Part shown: positions 1-11,800 of the stretch, piece after piece
Layout: the number at the start of each line of letters is the position of its first letter
How positions within the stretch are numbered: the stretch's first letter is position 1
Origin: Vermamoeba vermiformis
Taxonomy: Eukaryota > Tubulinea > Echinamoebida
Direction: 5' to 3'
Assembly (NCBI GenBank): GCA_045837725.1
Contig: JBEWZL010000184.1
Location: 248,001 to 312,000, forward strand
DNA: 64,000 bases
Program-made: the position numbers and the translations under genes
Notes under the pieces: generated by a model
Told to the model about the DNA's origin: nothing
The model's database searches: none
The model's input: only the letters and a program-made list of their open reading frames with translations

Positions 1-1
1 A

Positions 2-520
2 GATATTTCACAGAAATTCATCAAGATCGCCACTGACAACCACGCCATTAACTGTCAAATGACCGTTGACAGCAAGGAACGTGACACGTTGTGGCAAGCC
101 AGACACGGCGCTTACTGGGCCTCTGCTTCTTTGTGCCGTGGCTGCAAGTTGTACGTGACTGACGTGTGCGTGCCCATCAGCAGACTGTCCGAGTGCGTTG
201 TTGAGACTGACGATGACTTCAAGACCTCTCATTTGAAGGGTCCGTTATTGGGCCACGTTGGTGACGGCAACTTCCACTTGATGATCCCAATCGACCCCAA
301 GAATCCGAGGGACTTGCCTGAGGCTCAACGACTCAACGAACGACTTGTCAAACGTGCTATTAGTATGGAAGGTACTTCGACTGGTGAGCACGGTGTTGGT
401 TTGGGCAAGATTCCATGGGTCTTGTTGGAGCGCGGTGAAATTGCCGTGGAATTGATGCGCAACATCAAGAAGTCGTTTGATCCGAAAGGAATTATGAACC
501 CTGGCAAGATTTTTGAATAG
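2..520 (+). CDS. LDHD: D-lactate dehydrogenase (cytochrome), C-terminal part; gene truncated by window edge
   Basis: The frame is open from base 2 and ends at the TAG before 521, giving about 172 residues of the C-terminal catalytic half of an FAD-linked D-lactate dehydrogenase. The family motif TDVCVPISRL is followed by GHVGDGNFH, the metal and substrate site, by TGEHGVGLGK, and by the terminal DPKGIMNPGKIF. These follow the spacing of human LDHD and yeast DLD. The enzyme oxidises D-lactate to pyruvate and passes electrons to cytochrome c, usually in mitochondria. The FAD-binding N-terminal half and any targeting peptide lie outside the window. No disruption is visible, and this part contains no obvious intron. 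Confidence 0.93.
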   Translation, partial: DISQKFIKIATDNHAINCQMTVDSKERDTLWQARHGAYWASASLCRGCKLYVTDVCVPISRLSECVVETDDDFKTSHLKGPLLGHVGDGNFHLMIPIDPKNPRDLPEAQRLNERLVKRAISMEGTSTGEHGVGLGKIPWVLLERGEIAVELMRNIKKSFDPKGIMNPGKIFE

Positions 521-700
521 GCACGTAGTTTAATTTTGATAAATGTAAATTTTTCCTTTGCGTATTCGGTTGCAGATATTTGCAGTGAGTCATTTTTTGC
601 AAAACAAACAAACAGCGGACTTATTAGACCCGCACACGGTCAGATAATACACAACACGTAAGTTATAGCAAAGCGACAGAATTCTCAGTTTGTGCACGAT

Positions 701-2399
701 ATGACACAGCAACTCGACCTAGATCAGAGTTCTTTTTTTAACATTTACGAACTGGTCGGAACGATTATTGGTATTTTAGCAGAGCAAAAAGAAGGCAAAG
801 CTATTTTTAATATCGGAATGGTATCTAAAAAGTAAGTGTTATTTTCGAGGTCGCCAATGGCTGGTTTAAAGCGATAATTTGCAGGCATAATGAGTACGTT
901 CACTCTTTAAAAATGTGGAAGTGCTTCCACAATCAAGCGTTGGCATACGACAAGAATGACCGGATCAGTACTCCTTTCGTCAGATCAATAATTAATCACA
1001 CCAACGATCTTCGATTTGCATTAGATATTTACTCTAACAATACCATAAAGCAATATAATGCACTTCAAAAACTGAACCAGCTAATTCGGGATTCAGAAAG
1101 CATACGAGATTTAGTCTCCCGATCAGAGCTGCTTCCTTACTTAGTGCGGCTGCTGGAATCTGCAAATGACAATAGAATATTACAAGTACGTAGAGCTGTG
1201 CTTGCAGTAATACTTGCGTTACTCACATTCCTGCAGCGCGAAGTGATCATCATTTTTACGAACATAGCTGCCGGCACAATGGAGCACCAGCAGAGTGTAA
1301 TTGATGCCGGAGCTTTTAAACCACTGCTACAACTGTTTAAAGTAGATAACATTGATATACAAGGAGAGTGTGCTTTGGCACTGAGCAACACAATACACCG
1401 CAATGTGAAGGTTGAAAGGTTTGTTTCCATCATACTGTTTCACTAACGATTCCTTAGTTGAGCAACGAGCTGTTCGAATCAGGAGTACTTGACGTGATTC
1501 ATCATATTCTAGAATTCAGTAAGAACAACTTTGCTGCCCTAAACTGCATGTTTCTTTGTGAAAATCTTGGCAAAGTTAGCCCCCGCATGTTGAACCTGCT
1601 GCTGCCTACCATTCCTTTCGTAGTGAATACACTCGTAGCACCTCATTACGAGAAAAGGACTAGAGACCAAGCTTGTTCGTTTCTTCGTGAGCTAATTCTC
1701 ATAAACTTAACACTACCTTTTGAGCGCCTTCAACAAACGAAGAATGCTTTACAGACCATCGTTAACTTGATGACGTAAGTAAATAGCAGCCAGTGGTAGT
1801 GCAGATGAATTTGTTACCCAAAGTGATTATCTTATTTAGCACTCAACTCTCGGCATTGGTTGTTCTAAAGGAGATAGTTTTCAAGGGCTCCACTATGCAC
1901 ATTCAAGAAATTTTGAGCGCAGGATTCATGAATCAGGCAAAAAACATACTTAGGAGTCAATTCATCAACGTTGGCTATGTGCGATCGGTACTTTGGATCC
2001 TGTCAGTCATGATGGAGCGGAATTCGGTGTTTGTACTGGAGTTCATCAAAGACGGAGAGATATTCTTGCTGGCTAAACAATACGTTTATGACTACGACGA
2101 CACGGAAGCGCAAAAGGAAGCAATGTGGGTCTTTGCTAAGGCCTTGTACGTTGACCGCAGCCCAAGCACGTACAATTACTTCTTAAACATTGGTGTTGTT
2201 ACTCTTTTATACCACGCACTTGTTGAACACCGTGGTAACGGGAGATGCGACCTGGATCTGATTGAAACCTTGCTGCAAGCGTTGCAAGAGATGCTAAAAT
2301 ATGAGCGGGCAAAAGTTGATAGAAGTCGCGGCTATTCAACGGCTCGATAGATTTTCAATTGCCACTCTTGCATTTAGCATCTGGAGACTACTTCAATAA
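701..2399 (+). CDS. F-box protein with importin-alpha-like armadillo repeats
   Basis: Start at the ATG at 701. Exon 1 (701-831) carries an F-box-like helix pair ending NIGMVSK. After an intron (832-884) the motif continues HNEYVHSLKMWKCF. The rest is armadillo repeat: FTNIAAGTMEHQQSVIDAGA and NELFESGVLDVIHHIL match importin-alpha repeats. A 51-nt intron at 1186-1236 restores LQ-RE. Further introns lie near 1411-1462 and at 1775-1839. The frame stops at 2350, but a second frame entered near 2300 runs to TAA at 2397-2399 and looks like the last importin-alpha helix (IQRLDRF...WRLLQ), so a frameshift or unseen small intron is possible there. There is no importin-beta-binding basic N-terminus, so this is probably a ubiquitin-ligase adaptor and not a transport receptor. 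The F-box block is paralogous to that of the gene at 23450. Confidence 0.72.
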
Positions 2400-2494
2400 A
2401 CGAACCGATTTGATCTTAAATTTATTCAGCGATGTCAAAATTTTGTTTAGCTATTTAGCTATTAAGCTACAATTTAAACAACTGAGTGCCACAA

Positions 2495-5400
2495 ATGCTG
2501 CAAGCAGTAAGCATCAAGAACTACTTGTCGTTCAAGGAGCAGAAAAGGCTCCAAGTTCGGGATGGCAAACTGGTCGTTGTCGGGGAAGGTTAGTCGCTTG
2601 GCAAAAAATTGGATTAATAATAATTTTGAATAATATTCGTGTAATCGGAATACGAGTGCTATACTATTGGTTGGAATTCAGATCAACTATAAAAAAATTC
2701 TCTTTCAGCAATATTCGTGATTAATTTCATTTCAATAGTAAATATGATTAATACGGCTATAGTAATATATTTAAAATTGTTATTTCGAATTTGATCATTT
2801 CACTGAACGGTTTTTTTTACGAACAGACGGAGCGGGCAAAACAAATTTATTTAGAGCCGTTAAATTTGCTTTGCAATCGCAACCTATTCGATGGAACGGT
2901 GAGGCCATGTGCCCTTGGGATTGCAATGAAGAACTCGATGTCTCCATCGATGTCGACATGATCCCAGAAGACGTCGTAAGTTTCATCCTTAATATCGATT
3001 ACTATGAAGTATTAATTTTCCTTTTTAGGCAATATTACGAGATTTTATCACGTTCAAGTTATTTTCAAAGTTAATTGATTATTGCAAAGAAGACACTGGA
3101 ACGTACATGGATCAATTTGAAGCGTTCTTAAAGGTACCGCTTTTTCCGCCTTATTTTCATAATCTTAACTATACCATATTAGGACAATGACGTGTTTAAT
3201 CAATTAAGGCTCGGATATCGTAGTGAGGCCTTTAACAAGCAATATTTACAGCCGTTTTGTGAAACAGGCGTCAAAGGCCGCTATCAACTGATCTCGTTCA
3301 GACACAACACTCAAATTGATTTTTTTGCGCAGTGTTTGCCTGAAGACGTCTATAATAAGATAGATAAGGATGATTTAGACAAGCCACTCAATTTCTCAGG
3401 GTTCTACGGCAACAGTTATTTCACGGCTAAATGGGAACAACGAGCACTCAAGATGCAAGAAATAACAACTGGCATGCGTCAAATCTCGTTCAGTTTGCTC
3501 ATCAGAAAAATGGTTGCCACGCGATTTGTCTTCTTTTCTGACGTAAGCCCGAGACTTGGTCCCGTGAAATTTCGTCTGACAGTACTTTGCAGCACATAGA
3601 TTCGTTCTTGGCTGGCTCAGAGTCACTCGTCAAAGCGATAGACTATGCAGGGAGAAGCTCTTGTTCGAAAAGAAAATGAGTCGGACACGACAAGGCCGCT
3701 TGGAGTTCAAGACGATTCAAGAGCACATGAAGCACTTGGCCAATATCGTGCCTGATGTTGGTCTCACGGACACGACATCACGCCTCTCGGTGCGTTTTGG
3801 CGAGTCTGACACTAGCACACTGTTGCCTCGCGTATTTTTCACCGAGGTCGATGGTCACACTTTTGACGCAGGCACTGCCTCGAGTGGTGTCGCACGCTTG
3901 CTGACAATACTGACTATGGTAAGGCTCGGCACCTACATATAGTAGTACGTGATCTCGTACTGACTATTAAACTAGCTTCATACCACGGACTACTTGACAT
4001 GCTTCTTGGACGAGCCACTTGAAACTCTTCATCCCGCGCTAAGACATCACATGCGCGATCATTTCTTGACGGTCAAAAATAAGGGTAAGCTTAGCTATAT
4101 GATTAAAACGGTTGCTAATGGCCTCTTTAGCTATTATCATGATCACCCATGCTGGCGAAATGATTGTGCCGCCATTGTTGGACCACACTTACAGACTCAG
4201 AACGCAATTCAAAAATAATCAAGGCGCGTCAACTGAAGTGTACGATATCAAACAGGTCTTAAGGGCACGCAAAGATATCAAAATGGAGTTGATTAATTTG
4301 TCCGTGGAGTCCAGCTTCCGAGAAATATTTTTCACGCGGTCAGTTATTTTCGTCGAAGGTGTCAACGACAAACGAGTGCTGGACAGTCTCAGCTTTGTCA
4401 TTCGTCACAAAAAGAGCGTCAAACTGCACGACATCAAGCACATTCATTGGTCTGTCATTGCGATCGGCGGCAAAGGCCGGTTCCCCGCTGCAGTTCATTT
4501 AGCCAAGAGCATGGGCCTCGAGTGGGTCTGCATCATGGACTTGGACGCGCTGCTCCCCGACGACGAGCACATTCGCGCGCAGTTGAAAGAGAACGGCTCC
4601 AAGGCCAAGCAAATTGATGTGACATTCCACGAGTACAAAGACACGTTGCATCAAGTCTTGCAGGACCTGAACAAGATTGCCAACAAGAAAGGCTTGGCAG
4701 TGCCTCAGAACCCAAGTCCATTGCCTAGTCCTAGCCGGACTGTCGCAACATCTGTAGGCTCCCCGCCAGACCTTTTGCCCGCCCCTCCTCTCAGCCCTGC
4801 CAGCGAGAGTCTTGCTAGCGAAACACCCGTCACATCTCATCCCTCTGTCACAGGTGCCAACAACAACAATGTCACGCAACAACAAGCCAATGCTACACCT
4901 ACTATCACCATCTCATCGACTCCAACTGTCGTGCCTCAAGTGACAGGTGAAGACAGCGACTTGACCAAAGTGATCGAGTACATTAAAGACATCAAAGCAC
5001 GCGTGGACATTTCACTCAAGACTGTTGAAAAGGGTAAGTGACACGTGTCATTAAATCCAAATCGTTATTGTTGGCTAATCTTCAAGGACAGATCGTCACA
5101 AACTGGAGGCTCAAGGTGACTTGGAACGATGGAACTTGGCGAGCACACATCAATCAGCAGCTTATTTAGTGATTAAACAGCACTTCTTGGGTCCTAATGA
5201 GGACTACTTTAACACCAAAAATCACCACTTGGATGCGTTTTTGAATTACTGCAGCGAACGACGCGTCTTTTCATGGCGTAATGGCGCACTAGGTACATAT
5301 CGTAATCGTGATTATAGGTCTCATTATATTAATATATGCAAATTAGAATCATTGTTCCAGATCACGTTCCCGGATTTCACCAAGAGCCGATGGTCAAAGT

Positions 5401-5537
5401 TATTTTACGCAGAGCTCGTTGAATTGGTACGAAGACTCGTTGAAGATGACAAAAACAAGGAGGTGACGCGATTATTGAACTTTTTGAAGCGCTGGAATTG
5501 TTTGGAAATGAGTTCTGGTCCGAAACCAGATCTCTAA
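2495..5537 (+). CDS. OLD-family AAA ATPase with TOPRIM nuclease domain
   Basis: Start at ATG 2495; eight exons with introns 2589-2826, 2976-3028, 3134-3182, 3543-3582, 3919-3975, 4085-4130 and 5034-5091. Splicing at 2589/2826 builds the Walker A motif GEDGAGKTNLFRAV. Later come an ABC/SMC-like signature (ASSGVARLL), Walker B FLDEPLETLHP, and the switch histidine in IMITHAGEMI. The TOPRIM domain has FVEGVNDKRVL (first acid), VIAIGGKGRFPAAVHLAK and CIMDLDAL (second acidic pair). This order is that of OLD nucleases and their relative GajA. After TOPRIM come about 80 Ser/Pro/Thr-rich residues and then a folded C-terminal stretch of about 170 residues that I do not recognise. Seven short introns and local base composition show it is a settled nuclear gene, not contamination. 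Function in the amoeba is unknown; DNA or RNA cleavage controlled by ATP is the family expectation. Confidence 0.85.
5039..5050. repeat. Palindrome TGACACGTGTCA, copy 1 (intron)
   Basis: Perfect 12-bp palindrome with a CACGTG core, placed five bases into the last intron of the OLD-family gene and overlapping its donor region. Confidence 0.9.
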
Positions 5538-5619
5538 ACTAGGACGAGTTTATATTAAATAATCATAATATGCTACAGCTTTGTGTTTCTTGTACATATA
5601 TCACATAGTATTAAAGCGC

Positions 5620-6639
5620 TTATTTAGCTTTTAATAACTCTTCTTTGTTAGTCTCGACATGTTTTTTCAAATGTTTGGCCATGTCGTACATGCTGCCCAC
5701 AGCACCAGCATTAACTGCCTTGGTCGGCACCCAGCCTCCAATATCAAAGGCATAAATGCACGTGATTTTGCATTGATTAATAAACTCTCCTTTGTCATTT
5801 TTCAGTTCTTCAATCATCATGCCACAAGCGTAATTTTTTCCACGAACAGTGCCCTGTGATAAAAGTTATTAATTTGATTATAATAGTGTTGATTATAGTA
5901 TTGTACCTTGTGTTGTGTAACGCCTTTAATTTCTGTGAATTGTGACACTGACTCGTATTTACGCTCCTTGTCGTCGAACACTCTTCTGACAGCCCTATTG
6001 ACCATACAATAAGCCACAATACTTCCAATCATATATATAATTACTCACAGTGTGTCGAGGAACTCTCGTGAGCTAATTATTCCGCCGGCCGCTGGTTCCG
6101 TTACGACGCGCATGACCTTCAAATTGTCGTTCAGATTCGCAATATATTCAATACTTTTCATCGTCTTGTCCCATATTTTACGACGAGGAAGGTCTATAAC
6201 ACTATGTTAGATATCAATATGATGCGTATAATAATTTTTCTTACTTTCATAGCAGCTGAGGACGAATTCCGCAGTGTCATTAATTATTACTTCGGATTTG
6301 AACATTGGAGGTACACCTTTTTCATCGGATTTGCGCTTGAACACTAAGATTCCGTGCTATACAAATGTAAGTTAATTAGCCGGTGTAATTGCGAAACAAC
6401 AATTTTTACGGATCGTAAAAATAAAATAACCGAATGGATATTGTGGCTTTTGAGCGGATGTAGAAAATTGGAGTAGTTACTGATGCTTAAGTACAATAAA
6501 ATAATTGCCGAATTTTTACCTCATTTTTTTCCTCGTGCCAGTCAGTAATTTTTAATCTTCGATCCCACTCTTGTAGTGCCTTTGCGCCGGTTTCTTCAAC
6601 AAGTTTAATTTCGGCTTCGGATAATTTGTAGTCGCTCAT
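5620..6639 (-). CDS. START-domain lipid-transfer protein
   Basis: Start at the ATG complementary to 6637-6639 (MSDYKLSEAEIKLVEETG). About five exons run down to the TAA at 5620. The body reads RRKIWDKTMKSIEYIANL, then VTEPAAGGIISSREFLDTL, then FDDKERKYESVSQFTEIKG, and ends DIGGWVPTKAVNAGAV before a basic helix. The W-D...V...P...G-I-S-x-R-x-F pattern and the closing GW-P-V-N helix are those of single-domain START proteins (StARD family), which bind sterols, phospholipids or ceramide in a helix-grip pocket. No signal peptide or membrane segment is visible, so a soluble cytosolic carrier is likely. The ligand cannot be told from sequence. Length (about 230-240 residues) fits a stand-alone START domain. 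Confidence 0.85.
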
Positions 6640-6760
6640 ATTGAATTATATTGTTTGTTGTGGTCTTGTGCTCGCAATTGACGTGTTAATTGAATTTAAT
6701 TGTCACGCGATATTACTTCGTAACGAAATTCCGCGTTTATTTATCGCATTTCATTTATTA

Positions 6761-8248
6761 CTACCACAGTAAGGAGACTACATGATGATAATAAAATTGC
6801 CCGTAATATCCGCGGATTTCGTGACTAAATGAGAAAGCAAACCGCGATGACTGCCAACGAGATCCATCCTGATTTAGAACGATTAGAAAGCAGTACAACA
6901 GGTGACCAATCATACCATTTAGATCAAGTAAAATGCTAGAACTAATTCGGCTAGACTGCGGTGCTGCAGGTTGGTTCAAATTAGGATTATAACTGTAAGG
7001 CACGGATGTACGAGGAGGCGCGACCGGACGAATGCCAGTTGTTCCGTTCCAAGCCCACCATCGTTCTTCCATAGCGTAAGAAAAGCCAGGAGCATAAAAG
7101 TAAATTCTGTTTCGGGATGTGGTCGCCAACCAACCTCCGCCTCCTGAGTTCGGCAAAGGAACGGTTTCCCAACGACCAGATAAGAACATAATATCAGCGA
7201 TATATGCGCGAGTAGGTTCGTCCGCCGAACCAGCGACAAAGAGCACCTGATCCCCTAAAAAAAAAGAGTTATACTTGACGGATCTCTACTTCAACCGGAT
7301 CGTACCTGCGGATCCAGCAGCCAATCTCGTACGAGGCACACTTAACTTAGCTCTGCCCCAAGTGTTATTAGAGCCATAGAAGATGTCAATTCTGTCCGTG
7401 ATCCCGTTCGCAGCATCACCTCCAGCGAAGAAGGCCAAGTCACCAAGACCAACAGCGGCAAGACCAGTGCGCTTCAAACTTAACTTGTCTTGCGACCAAC
7501 TAGCATAGAATTATTAATAAATAAATATTTAAATTACTGACAATAATGTGTACCTCTCGGTGTCAGCGTCGTAGATCTCAACAACGTCGGAATATTCAAT
7601 CGGAAACCCTCCGGCAAAAAATGCTCGCGAACCAATGACTGCTACAGCAAGATTTCTTCGGGGATTGGTTAACGTAGCAGTAGTCCAGCTATTATTCTAT
7701 TTTTCGAATCAGTTCTTGGTTGGTCGGACTTTTACCGGCCCAAAATTTTAACGTACCTTTGCGTGATAAATATCAATGACATCTGAAGGCACATCATTAT
7801 AGCTAGTGTCTCTTCCTCCTACGAAAAGAATTGAATCGCCAACTACGGCAGCAGTCGGACCTCCTCGCGGACGGCTCAATCTGGCGGTAGTCCATTCTTC
7901 AGCAAAAATGTCGAAGATTTCAACCAAGTCAGTGACATCATTGTCCGTATCTCCACCGGCAAAATAGACCTTATTGTGCAATATTGCTGAAGCAACGGCA
8001 GATCTGCCAACCGAAAGTTTCCACTTCATATTCGAGTAAGAAGTGTAGCCGGTAATGTTGACCATATAAACCATTTTAGAATGGGTGTAGGTGTCACGGC
8101 CACCAGCATAAAACATAAACTGGTCATTGCTAGTCAACGAGGTGTCCATCAGATTGAACGGAAGTCTGCCACCAGGAGACCACTCAGCGTGGCTAAAGCT
8201 AACTACAAGCACGAATAATACAAGCGTTAAGTATTGAGAACCAGACAT
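6761..8248 (-). CDS. Secreted kelch-repeat protein
   Basis: Start at the ATG complementary to 8246-8248, with a clear signal peptide (LTLVLFVLVVSFSHA). Four coding exons follow (about 8248-7757, 7700-7555, 7497-7306, 7253-6761). The protein is a string of kelch blades: YAGGRD, YFAGGDTDNDVTDLVEIFD, FVGGRDTSYNDVPSDVIDIY and FFAGGDAANGITDRIDIFY, each with the Gly-Gly then Asp-x-hydrophobic-Asp-hydrophobic pattern. It is probably an extracellular beta-propeller. A hydrophobic stretch (MIGHLLYCFLIVL) lies near the C-terminus and could be a membrane anchor, but basic and polar residues follow it. The exact C-terminal exon frame is less certain than the rest. The protein resembles the extracellular part of the receptor kinase at 29841, so the two may share an origin. 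Confidence 0.82.
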
Positions 8249-8460
8249 ATTGTTGTTGTCTGTTTGAAAGAGTCAAATAAAGCTAAAAGAATGAGCGGTA
8301 TTTAAGCGCTCGATTCCGTAAAAAAGAATGTGACCCGGAGCAACTTTGTGATTCAATCGAGTTTGACTCTGTGAGCGATCACATGTCATAATACTTCGTT
8401 TTTCAGTTTCAATTCGTTTAATTACCTTCTGACGCTATTTTAGGACTGTTATATACATTG

Positions 8461-8815
8461 CTACATTATTTTGCACGAATCCGATCCGGTCACAATAACC
8501 GCACCTAAAACCGGTTGGGTTAATAGTCATAATTAAGGGTCTATTAACTTACCGCATGCACATTTATCGCCTACTCTAGCCACACTTTTGCCTCCAACAG
8601 TCGTAGAGCTCTTTTTAACTTTTGAAATTTTTGTCTTGCCGTGGATGTCGCACATCACCTGTAACAAATATAAATTTCGTATAAAATGTTAAAAAATAAC
8701 ATGACATACCTGCGAGCCCTCGACTGCAACATGTAAATTGTCGGCAGTAACACTGGCGTCACCAGTGATGACCTTGCCTCCGTGACTAATCAACGAGCCC
8801 ACCACAGCTGATTTG
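8461..8815 (-). other. PAAR domain (C-terminus of the F-box gene)
   Basis: This is the segment of the gene at 8461-12301 that matches the bacterial PAAR family. It is carried on three exons (8710-8815 part, 8553-8658, 8461-8504) with introns of about 48-51 nt between them. The repeated pattern is Gly-Asp or Gly-Ser after a hydrophobic triplet: VVGSLISHGG, VITGD, VGGKSVARVGD, CACGAVIVTGS. Candidate zinc ligands are the His of SHGG, Cys and His of CDIHG, and Cys of CACG. The domain is at the extreme C-terminus and appears complete except for a short final strand. Confidence 0.8.
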
Positions 8816-11800
8816 TCCTTGTTTTGAGCTAGCATTCGCTTCAACCAGGCAACTTTGCGTCGATAAGCCTCTTTGTAGGGATAGTCTGGAGGATCTAGGC
8901 CCCATTCTTTTTCGTAAATGTGCCGCCAGACTTGATCACTGGATAACATTGCAGACCACACCGAGCACACATTTGCTGCGCTCACGAGCTGACTGAGTGA
9001 GAAGTCGTTGAAAAACGATAGAAATATCTCGTTCGGGACCTAAGAAGAAAAGTTAGGGTTTGAGATCTGATCCGGATCTGGTGACTTTGACGTACCGAGT
9101 TGATGAGACACCGCCATATATATCCATTATCATCCAACGTCTGAGTAACCAATGGGTTCTCAATGTCTCTAAATATCAATTCGCATTTCAATACATCAGC
9201 ACAATCGTAATAAAGGTTGTGCCAAACGTCGTTGTAAAAAATACGATTCTCGATATCATCATAGCCTGCGCGATTATATTCAAGCTCCTTTGTCCTTTGG
9301 GATACTATAGGCTCCATTTTAATGTACAAAGGAAGCTTTTCTAGGTGCTTTTCAATTGCTGGCAAAAAACGTTAGTTTTGGTACAATAGGTTTGGTTATC
9401 GTACGTACGATATGTCTTTGATAATTTCAAAAATAGTGCCACTTCTAATGGAGTAGCTGTGTCGGCGTGCTTAGACACATAATCGTGAAAGAGGTCGAGC
9501 GTGTTATATTTGGCCAAAATATGCTCGAACTTAATTCCCTTCACTGAAAATTGTGAAGTTAGTACGAGTTGAGGTATACGTGATATTACTCACAGTATTC
9601 GTGAATGAAACACAGTAGCATTAGGTGACGATTGGAACCTCGTTCGAGCAGCTGATGTAAGAGAGGCATGAGTCCAATCTCGTCCATCACTTCTTCTTTC
9701 AGTGCACCTATTTCTCGTTGTTAGATCATTGACAGGTTTAAACACATACGTACCTCTATGTATACATCGCATTAATAGAGAAAAGATATCGATGTTGGAA
9801 ATTTCTGTTTCTGATTTGACCGGTTGTGTATCGCGCTCTTCCGGTTCATCAAAAACAGCACCAAACCCATCTGCATCATTAGCCGAGCGATTTAATTTCG
9901 ATGGCTCGGCTGGCGCAGGCAGAGTTTGTTCGAATCGGTTTAATAGCTTTTTCAGGAATGCCACATTGCTCATCACTTTGCATGCCTCTTCGTCTGCAAT
10001 CCATTCTTTAGCACAACTCGAGACATTTTGACGGAGTCTACTTACGTGATGTTTCACAGGCATGAGCGATAAAGTAGAAACAAAGGGCTTCCAATTGTTC
10101 GTTGTTTGACGCTGCAAATTCTTCGGCAAAGAAAGACGATTGACTGGTGACGTAATTGTCAAACTCCGGACGAGTAGATAAAACTATAATTATAGTATTA
10201 GTGATGTAGAATGACTGATAGTATTGTACGTACCAATGATACTTTTGAAGAATGAATATAATATCTCCCTATCTTCGTTTGTTAGGAACTGCAGCAAAAT
10301 CTTATTCATCGTCTCAGGCAGCCAATGTTCGTTTTCAAAAGTAGCTACAATTAGGAACATCTTCTTCGTGTACATCACTTTCATGAGGCTGAGCAAAGAT
10401 CTGCGGCACACGATGAACTCTTCTGTGCTGACATGACACGTGTCAAGTGTCAACTTGTGGAACCATAAGCAGTCTTTCACTAAGTCTAACATGTATACTT
10501 GTGCTAGTGATATGTTGTGGTTGAGACTGTCATAGTATCCGATCTTATTCGGGAACGTTTGCCAAAAATTCTGACGAAGTTCATCTGTCGCAAACGTTAG
10601 TTTCATGAAACACTTCCGCACCTAAAACTTACTTGGAATACAGCCAATAACAGCTAATGTATTTTCCATATGACCAGGACCGATATTATTTGCCATAATA
10701 AGGTCGAGCAGAGTCGTAGCTAAGCATAACGTTAGACGTCAAAAATTATGCATGAAACACGTACTTCTTCCGATTGGCACGAAGAAAAACTCTCGTCTTA
10801 ATATCTCGAGCCAAACCTGGCCTTGCGTAGACTTCATCATTTTGCAGATGATTGTAATTGTCTTTTCGCGCATTGTATCCGAGTCTTGGAACATGAGCAA
10901 AATCAAATGAAAGAAATTCTCTTTGGAGATCGTTTGAGAATACTGCGTTATTTGCCCTACTTTCGAGTATTCGAAGGCTGTTCATATATCAAGTCAATTC
11001 TAGTCAAAAATATTTGGAACACGTACCGTCAACAAACTGATCCTTTACACCTCGTTGAAAATCCATCGTCCAAGGTAACATTGGATTCAACTTGCGAGAT
11101 AAATCCAGAAAATCGTTTGCTCGAGGAAAAACATCGCCTAGCAGTTGTTAGACATAGAAAAAAAAGTGCGTCGACTTGCCTCGATCCACGAGCTTCCAAC
11201 AGTTTTGAACTAATAGAAGCTTCTTCTGAATTTGTGATTGGTCTACTTCGTTTATATTCAACGAGATGCAATGCAACAGAAAGTCGCAGAATTTCATTTT
11301 GCGGAGCGCATCCATGACTTTGGTATAATTTACTGTGCCTCGCTCAGTTGCTTTGAGATTGACTAATGTCTTCGAAAACTCTAATAATAGCTCGAGGTTC
11401 TTCACTGAAAACAGAAGATCGACCAAGAAGCGATTGTCCAAAAATAGGTTCTGGATTTCGTCGCTATCTGGTGAAGCGACCATCTCTAATATTAAGGCCA
11501 GCTTAAACATATTGTCTTTGTTGAATAGCAGCTTGAAGTAATCCTCTGTTACAAATTCGTTATTATTGAAATTAACGGCAAAAATCAATCGGCGCATGCG
11601 TAACTTACGTCTTCCGACCAATAAAAATGTCAAAATCACCTTGGCTGCTTCTATTGAGTATGGTGAATCGGGGTTTGCATAATCAAGAATCATTTTCATG
11701 CAATCAGCGTAATCTTTGAAATTGACTTCGATAGACAGTGGTGAATCCACGAGCAAAGCGGCTAAAAATCGAAGCATCTCCTTTACGAGCAGTGCTTCAT

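Noticed and set aside
3530-3665. Seeming frameshift in the OLD-family gene, where two frames overlap.
   Set aside because: A 40-nt GT-AG intron at 3543-3582 joins the frames exactly (FFSD|YFAAHRF), so no break is needed.
5292-5360. Possible intron in the last exon of the OLD-family gene (donor GGTACA, acceptor TTCCAG).
   Set aside because: Removing it with a GT donor breaks the frame, while reading through keeps one open frame to the stop at 5537.
10570-10640. A seeming 11-nt intron in the FYVE/F-box/PAAR gene.
   Set aside because: Using the acceptor at GCGACAG gives a normal 48-nt intron and a continuous frame (GCIP|NELRQNFW).
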